Translations under genes and position numbers: made by a program
Source: Litoreibacter ponti
Lineage (GTDB): Bacteria > Pseudomonadota > Alphaproteobacteria > Rhodobacterales > Rhodobacteraceae
Direction of reading: 5' to 3'
Length of the DNA: 64,000 nucleotides
Assembly (NCBI RefSeq): GCF_003054285.1
Contig: NZ_QBKS01000001.1
Span: 1,116,001-1,180,000 of the forward strand
Notes under the pieces: model-generated
What the model saw: only the letters and a program-made list of their open reading frames with translations
What the model was told of the DNA's origin: nothing
The model's database searches: none
In this document: in pieces, positions 59,212-64,000 of the stretch
Layout: the number at the start of each line of letters is the position of its first letter
Position numbering within the stretch: the first letter of the stretch is position 1

Positions 59212-60297
59212 CTACTCCGCCGCGGCCTGTGCAGGCGGTGTGCCGAAGACGAAGCAGCGGTCGCGGCGCATCGTCAGCCACAAGACTGTGCCGGGCTTGG
59301 GCAGGAACACCGCCGGGACCGTGGCTTTCAGCACCGAGCCGTCGAAATCCATCCGCAGCTCCACAAGGCTCTCACGCCCCATGAACCGCGCGCGCTCCAC
59401 CAACGCGCGGGCGGGCGTGCCGTCAGACGGCGTGGGGTTCGGCCCCTGACCGGAGCGGTCGAAGTCGATCTTGAGATGCTGCGGGCGGATCACGATCTCC
59501 ACCGCGGCCCCATCCGCATGGCCCGGCGTCAGGAACTGCCCGAACGGGGTCTCTGTCAGCGCCCCATTGCTCTGGCCACGGATCACGTTGATATCGCTGA
59601 AAAACGCCGCCGCCTGCTTGTCCACCGGCGCGTTGTAGATGTTGTACGGGTTGCCCTGCTGCACGATCCGACCGGCGCGCATCAGCGCGATCTCATCGGC
59701 CATGCGCATCGCCTCGTGGGGCTCGTGGGTGACCAGCAGCACGGCCGTGCCTTCGTCCTTCAGCACGGACAATGTCTCGTCCCGGATGCCGTCGCGGAGC
59801 CGGTCATCAAGGCCAGAAAACGGCTCGTCCATCAGCATGATCTTTGGGCGCGGCGCCAGCGCGCGGGCCAGCGCCACACGTTGTTGCTCGCCGCCCGACA
59901 GCTCGTGCGGATATTTACCCTCAAACCCGGAAAGCCCAACCTTTTCAAGTAGCTCTCCGACGCGGCTCATCTCATTCTTGGGCAGGCCAAAGCCCACATT
60001 TCCCGCTACATCCAGATGCGGGAACAGCGCGAAATCCTGAAACATCAACCCGATCGAGCGGTGCTCCGGCGCGGTCTCGGTCAGCGGCCCGCAGATGATC
60101 TCGCCATCGACGTAAATCTCGCCCGAGTCCTGCCGCTCGACCCCCGCCAGAATGCGTAGTGTCGTGGATTTGCCGCAGCCCGACGGCCCCAGCAGACAAG
60201 TCACCTGCCCCGGCGCGACGCTCAGCGACAGGTCGTCCACGACCTGCCGTCCCGCGAAACTCTTGCAGATATGTCGAAGCTCCAGCCGCGGCGTCAC
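59212..60297 (-). CDS. ABC transporter ATP-binding protein, FbpC-like (orphan)
   Basis: A 361-residue ATPase with Walker A GPSGCGKST, signature LSGGEQQR, Walker B IMLMDEP, switch His in VTHEPHEA and a C-terminal TOBE-like extension. It resembles ferric-iron/thiamine-type ATPases. No permease or binding-protein gene is adjacent; the neighbour upstream encodes a sodium:solute symporter, 36 nt away. Confidence 0.9.
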   Translation of the reverse strand: MTPRLELRHICKSFAGRQVVDDLSLSVAPGQVTCLLGPSGCGKSTTLRILAGVERQDSGEIYVDGEIICGPLTETAPEHRSIGLMFQDFALFPHLDVAGNVGFGLPKNEMSRVGELLEKVGLSGFEGKYPHELSGGEQQRVALARALAPRPKIMLMDEPFSGLDDRLRDGIRDETLSVLKDEGTAVLLVTHEPHEAMRMADEIALMRAGRIVQQGNPYNIYNAPVDKQAAAFFSDINVIRGQSNGALTETPFGQFLTPGHADGAAVEIVIRPQHLKIDFDRSGQGPNPTPSDGTPARALVERARFMGRESLVELRMDFDGSVLKATVPAVFLPKPGTVLWLTMRRDRCFVFGTPPAQAAAE

Positions 60298-60333
60298 AGC
60301 GCTTTCCCGATCAAAACAATCGGAAACCTGCTA

Positions 60334-61710
60334 TCAGCCCCCCGCGCGCCCCGCAACCCTGCCAAGGGTCACAGCGCCAAAGCCCACCACCAGAACGACG
60401 ACGCAGATCACGAAAAGCTGCTCGTATTTCGGCGCGTCGGGCAGCAAAGCCGCCATCCACTCCGCCCCGCGCAAAAAGTAAGCCGCAGCTCCCAGAATGG
60501 CCGCGGCGAAGCTGACGAGGTACGACCACAGCGGCACCGACCAGCCCAGCCCGAAGACAGCGACCATCACCGGCGTCAGGAACATCGACGCCGTGCCGCT
60601 GACCGCCACTGCGTCAAACAGCGTCGCATTGCCCCAAAGCGTCAACGCGCCGCCCGCAACCATGAAGACCAGCATCGCCACGCGCCCGCCGCCCAAGGTG
60701 CGCGGGGCCAAGCGCAGCTCTTCCACCGACAAGCGCGCCGCAGATGACAGCGCCGAGTCCAGCGTCGACAGGGCCGAGACCAGCAGCGACACCAGCAGCG
60801 CGACATAGACCCAGGTCGGGAACATGCCCGCCCATGTGTTCAGCAACTGCCCCTCGTAAGCCGCGCCCAGATTGGCCGCATGGATGCCGAAGACCCCGAA
60901 GGCCAGAATGCAAAGCGCCGACAGCCAGAACGCATGCAGGAAAGACGCCCGCGTGGTCTTGCGGTCCGCGATAAAGCCGCGATCCATCATCACCGGATCA
61001 TGGGCCGGGTAAGAGAACACCTGCAGCAGCGCCACCGCCAGCAGAACCCAGCCCTGCCGCGTGCCGGACGCGCCCTCAGACGTGACAATCGCGGCGAGAG
61101 AGAACCCGGGCGAGGCCACAAGGTAGACAAACGCCACCCCGAACACGGCCAGAAACACGACCATTTGCACGACATCCGTGCGCAGGGCGGCGCTCAACCC
61201 GCCCCATGCGGAATAGCCCAGCCCGAGCACCGCCACGACCACAATCGCGGCCGTCCCCGACCACGGGGCATCCGGCATCACGGCCGAAAAGACCAGCCCC
61301 ACGACCAGCAGGTTCGCGAAGACCTCTGACAGGAGGCGCAGCGCGATGACCACGTTATAGGTCCCCATGCCCGCCGCTCCGAACCGCGCCCCAAGCCAGT
61401 CCTGCACCGATGTCGCATCGCGCGCGCGCAGCTCGCCGATGATGTAGCCGCCGGTCAGGAAGGACAAGTAATAGGCCGCGTAGGCCAGCGTGCCCGGCGC
61501 GCCGTAGTAGTAGCCGAGGATGGCCGAATTCATCAGCGAGCGTGCGAAGATCCACGTGGTCACCTGGCTCAGCACCAGCGTCCACAGCCCCGGCGCACGG
61601 CCTGCCAACTGCCCCTCGAAAAACCCTTCCACCGACGCGCGGCGCGGGGCCATCAGGAAAGACAGGATAACGACCGCCGCGAAGGCGCCAATGACGTAGA
61701 GGCTGATCAT
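60334..61710 (-). CDS. Sodium:solute symporter family protein
   Basis: A 458-residue membrane protein with about 13 helices. WIFARSLMNSAILGYYYG and the long LSALSTLDSALSSAARLSVEEL region (sodium-site Ser) are SSS family features. It probably imports an organic solute with sodium. It sits before the FbpC-like ATPase on the same strand. Confidence 0.88.
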   Translation of the reverse strand: MISLYVIGAFAAVVILSFLMAPRRASVEGFFEGQLAGRAPGLWTLVLSQVTTWIFARSLMNSAILGYYYGAPGTLAYAAYYLSFLTGGYIIGELRARDATSVQDWLGARFGAAGMGTYNVVIALRLLSEVFANLLVVGLVFSAVMPDAPWSGTAAIVVVAVLGLGYSAWGGLSAALRTDVVQMVVFLAVFGVAFVYLVASPGFSLAAIVTSEGASGTRQGWVLLAVALLQVFSYPAHDPVMMDRGFIADRKTTRASFLHAFWLSALCILAFGVFGIHAANLGAAYEGQLLNTWAGMFPTWVYVALLVSLLVSALSTLDSALSSAARLSVEELRLAPRTLGGGRVAMLVFMVAGGALTLWGNATLFDAVAVSGTASMFLTPVMVAVFGLGWSVPLWSYLVSFAAAILGAAAYFLRGAEWMAALLPDAPKYEQLFVICVVVLVVGFGAVTLGRVAGRAGG

Positions 61711-61804
61711 GTGCGGGGGTCCTTCTGGGTAACTCGACGCGGCTCATAGCAAGGCCCCGCCCATAAGGCGAGGCCCCGTAACCCCTTCGCTTGTCACGAT
61801 TAAG

Positions 61805-62584
61805 TCAGATGGTGAAGTTCGTGGCCCCACCATCGAGCAGTACGTTCTGCGCCACCATGAAGCCCGCATGCTGCGAGCATATGAAGGCACACATCGCGCC
61901 GAACTCTTCCCGCGTGCCGTAGCGGCGCGCGGGGATCGTGGCCTCGCGCTGCGCGCGCGCCTCCTCCATCGAGATGTTTTGCTGCTGGCTCACACCGCTG
62001 TCGAGCGACACGGCCCGGTCAGTCGCATGGATGCCCGGCAGCAGGTTGTTGATCGTCACGCCATGAGGCGCGACCTGCCGCGCGGTGCCCGCGACATATC
62101 CCGTCAGTCCGGTGCGCGCCGCATTCGACAGACCAAGCACGCCGATCGGTGCTTTTACGGATTGCGAGGTGATGTTGACCACCCGGCCCCAGCCACGCTG
62201 CATCATGTGGGGCAGGATTTCGGTCATCAGCGCGATCGGCGTCAGCATGTTCGCATCCAGCGCCGCGATGAAATCCTCGCGCGACCAGTCGGACCACAGG
62301 CCCGGCGGCGGGCCGCCCGCATTGGTCACCAGAATGTCGATCTGGCCCGCGGCGGCCAGCACATCCTCGCGCCCGTCCGGCGTGGTGATGTCAGCCGCGA
62401 CCGCGGTGACCTCGACCCCGAAGCGGTCGCGGATGTCCTGGGCTGCCTCTTCGAGAGGCCCGGCGCTGCGCGCGTTCATCGTCAGGTGCACGCCCGCCTC
62501 CGCCAGCGCTTCCGCGCAGCCAAGCCCCAGGCCCTTGCTGGACGCGCAGACCAATGCGCGCTTGCCTTTGATGCCGAGATCCAT
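61805..62584 (-). CDS. SDR family protein with altered catalytic tetrad
   Basis: A 259-residue short-chain dehydrogenase-fold protein. The cofactor motif appears as ASSKGLG (residues 14-20) and TNAGG is present. By alignment to SDRs the catalytic Ser is Ser140, while Tyr is replaced by Ser153 and Lys by Arg157 (SNAAR). The start has AAGGAG upstream. A LacI-like operator lies about 120 bp upstream. It may be a non-classical reductase; function unknown. Confidence 0.82.
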   Translation of the reverse strand: MDLGIKGKRALVCASSKGLGLGCAEALAEAGVHLTMNARSAGPLEEAAQDIRDRFGVEVTAVAADITTPDGREDVLAAAGQIDILVTNAGGPPPGLWSDWSREDFIAALDANMLTPIALMTEILPHMMQRGWGRVVNITSQSVKAPIGVLGLSNAARTGLTGYVAGTARQVAPHGVTINNLLPGIHATDRAVSLDSGVSQQQNISMEEARAQREATIPARRYGTREEFGAMCAFICSQHAGFMVAQNVLLDGGATNFTI

Positions 62585-62948
62585 GTCGCTCTCCTTCTTC
62601 CTGTGGTCTATGGGTCGAAAAATCCCGCTCTGCGTAGCACTCCGCCGCGCGCGCCGGAAGGGCTCGGACAATTTCATCTCGATTCGCGGGATTTGGTTAA
62701 TATTGGAACCGGTTTCGGGATCATGCCGGTCAAACACCCTTCCGACCCCGTCATTGTTTCTCAAAGCTCCCGATTCTGCGTCACATTTACCCTGTTTCCC
62801 CTGAAAACGTTGCAAATTGTCCGGCATTCTTTAATCGTGTCGTAACTATGGCGGTGGGGACTGTCTTGGGTAGAGCAAGGTGCGTGGGGGCGTATCGGCA
62901 ACACTCAGGGCGAAGCCACCCGACCGTTGTTAATCAGTGAGCTGCCAC
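62585..62948. other. Intergenic region between divergent SDR and Hint genes
   Basis: A 364-bp gap with a LacI-like operator (62704-62717) and a possible promoter for the Hint gene (TTGCAA at 62810 and TAATCG at 62832, 16-nt spacer). No small ORF with a good ribosome binding site was seen. Confidence 0.5.
62704..62717. promoter_or_regulatory. LacI-type operator candidate
   Basis: TGGAACCGGTTTCG contains the palindrome AACCGGTT and fits the pattern of LacI/GalR-family sites. It lies 120 bp upstream of the SDR start. No LacI gene is in the window. Confidence 0.35.
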
Positions 62949-63968
62949 ATGTCTCATCACCTGCCGGCCGACTTCGTCGCCAATCACGCCTTTGCGGTCT
63001 ATCCCGCGGACCAGTTCCGCGTGACCAATGGCGTGAACCATGGCGACCCTGTGGGCGGGCTGGACACGATCTGCCTTGGCGATGGCTATGCCCTGAGACG
63101 CACCGCCCAGATTTTCGCGATGGACCTGTCCGAGGTCGAGGGCAAGACCGGAACCCGCCCGCTGTTCTCGGTAAGCCCCGGCAGCCAAATCGAGGTGCCC
63201 GGCACCCGCACCCATATCGCGGCGCGCCTGACCTTCATGACCCAGATCGGGGCCTCGGTGGATGTGCTGATCATTGCCTGCGATGCGCCAATTGCCCGCC
63301 ACTATGTCTACCCGCTCGGGCCGATTGAGCCGGGCGTGGAATACACCCTGATCGAGGCGTTCGACGCGCCCCGCGAGATCCCGCTCGCGGATCTCACCGG
63401 CATGAGCTTCGGGCGCGGCACGCGGATCACCATGTCCGACGGCTCCCAGCGCCCGGTCGAGCAGCTGCAGGTCGGTGACCGCGTTCTGACCCGCGACAAC
63501 GGTATGCAGCCGATCCGCTGGATCGGCACCCGCACCGTGCAGGGCGCGGGCGATTTTGCCCCCGTCGTGATCAGCCACGGCGCCATGGGCAATGCCGAGA
63601 ACATCACCGTCAGCCAGCAGCATCGCATGCTCGTCTCCGACTGGCGGGCCGAAGTCATGGTCGGCTCGCGCGACGTGCTCATCCGCGCCGCCGATCTGGT
63701 CAATGACGACACGATCTTCATCCGCAAGGGCGGCTTTGTAGAATACACCCAGCTTGTCTTCGACCAGCACCAGATCCTCTACGCCGAGGGCGTCCCGACC
63801 GAGAGCCTGCACATGTCCCAGCAGATCCTGAACGGTCTGCCGGAGGACGTGGCAAACGAGGTGCTCGACCTCTTCCCCGACCTCGGCATCACTGAGCCGA
63901 AGTTCAGCCGCGTGCCGTTGGAAAGCAAGGACGCCGCGAACCTGCTGAAGCAGACCGGCCGGCTCTAG
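62949..63968 (+). CDS. Hint-domain (Hedgehog/intein-like) protein
   Basis: A 339-residue protein from the ATG at 62949; an in-frame GTG lies at 62937. The N-terminal half is beta-rich. The Hint domain begins at about residue 152: GRGTRI, RPVEQLQVGDRVLTRDNGMQPIRW, and QQHRML with a conserved His. The usual catalytic Cys before the GTRI motif is replaced by Ser153 (MSFGRGTRI). Such proteins are abundant in Roseobacter-group genomes and mostly uncharacterised. Confidence 0.82.
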   Translation: MSHHLPADFVANHAFAVYPADQFRVTNGVNHGDPVGGLDTICLGDGYALRRTAQIFAMDLSEVEGKTGTRPLFSVSPGSQIEVPGTRTHIAARLTFMTQIGASVDVLIIACDAPIARHYVYPLGPIEPGVEYTLIEAFDAPREIPLADLTGMSFGRGTRITMSDGSQRPVEQLQVGDRVLTRDNGMQPIRWIGTRTVQGAGDFAPVVISHGAMGNAENITVSQQHRMLVSDWRAEVMVGSRDVLIRAADLVNDDTIFIRKGGFVEYTQLVFDQHQILYAEGVPTESLHMSQQILNGLPEDVANEVLDLFPDLGITEPKFSRVPLESKDAANLLKQTGRL

Positions 63969-64000
63969 CGCGCATCTTAAATCGTCGGACAATCGGATTT

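Overview
The window looks like a piece of the chromosome of a GC-rich alphaproteobacterium, most probably a Rhodobacterales member of the Roseobacter group. The case rests on protein families and neighbourhoods typical of that group: divergent phaC/phaZ, FAD-dependent ThyX, a serS-yajC-secD-secF-Mth938 run, surE-pcm-nlpD, tatABC with a DUF815 ATPase, a Hint-domain protein, and DUF1194, DUF817 and DUF6314 proteins. This was judged by reading the sequence; no database search was run. I saw no rRNA, tRNA, CRISPR array, insertion sequence or prophage.

Layout. 1-8 kb: divergent phaC/phaZ, then a minus-strand run of three alpha/beta hydrolases, a MetE-like enzyme, an SDR, an M15-like protein and an MFS transporter. 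8-14 kb: an ArsR-SRPBCC fusion regulator with a MAPEG protein, a polyamine-type ABC transporter (two permeases plus ATPase, no binding protein) and a large membrane hydrolase. 14-20 kb: thrS, an ArsC-like protein and cspA, then one AT-rich, apparently acquired P-loop ATPase gene, then thyX. 20-24.4 kb: a surface lipoprotein and its probable Slam exporter, with DUF817, glyoxalase and DUF1194 genes. 24.5-39 kb: the export core (serS, yajC-secDF, surE-pcm-nlpD, tatABC) mixed with accessory genes including a SnoaL-flavin monooxygenase. 39-46 kb: WYL and AraC regulators, a Tat-exported MsrB, small secreted proteins, purB and a TPR protein. 46-57 kb: an orphan FliG-like protein, lon, tgt, a RimB-RimK fusion, a lysozyme-like protein, sufT-like and sufA, TfoX-like and an IPNS-like dioxygenase. 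57-64 kb: tpiA, a P450, an orphan ABC ATPase, a sodium:solute symporter, an SDR with altered catalytic residues and a Hint protein.

How the genes work together. The clearest functional groups are protein export (Sec accessory and Tat machinery, with a Tat-dependent MsrB 1.2 kb beyond tatA), protein quality control and repair (lon, pcm, msrB) and the putative Slam/lipoprotein surface display pair.

Most notable items. (i) A lone Sll1717-type ATPase in an AT-rich island between cspA and thyX. (ii) Four consecutive perfect palindromes, all centred on TCGA, between convergent genes at 36.5 kb. (iii) Four CCGAC-headed repeats exactly 11 bp apart upstream of sufT-like/sufA. (iv) Two tandem hairpins with a compensatory base-pair change between DUF1194 and serS. 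(v) A near-consensus promoter predicted to start transcription at the ATG of the ArsR-fusion gene, with a palindrome in its spacer.
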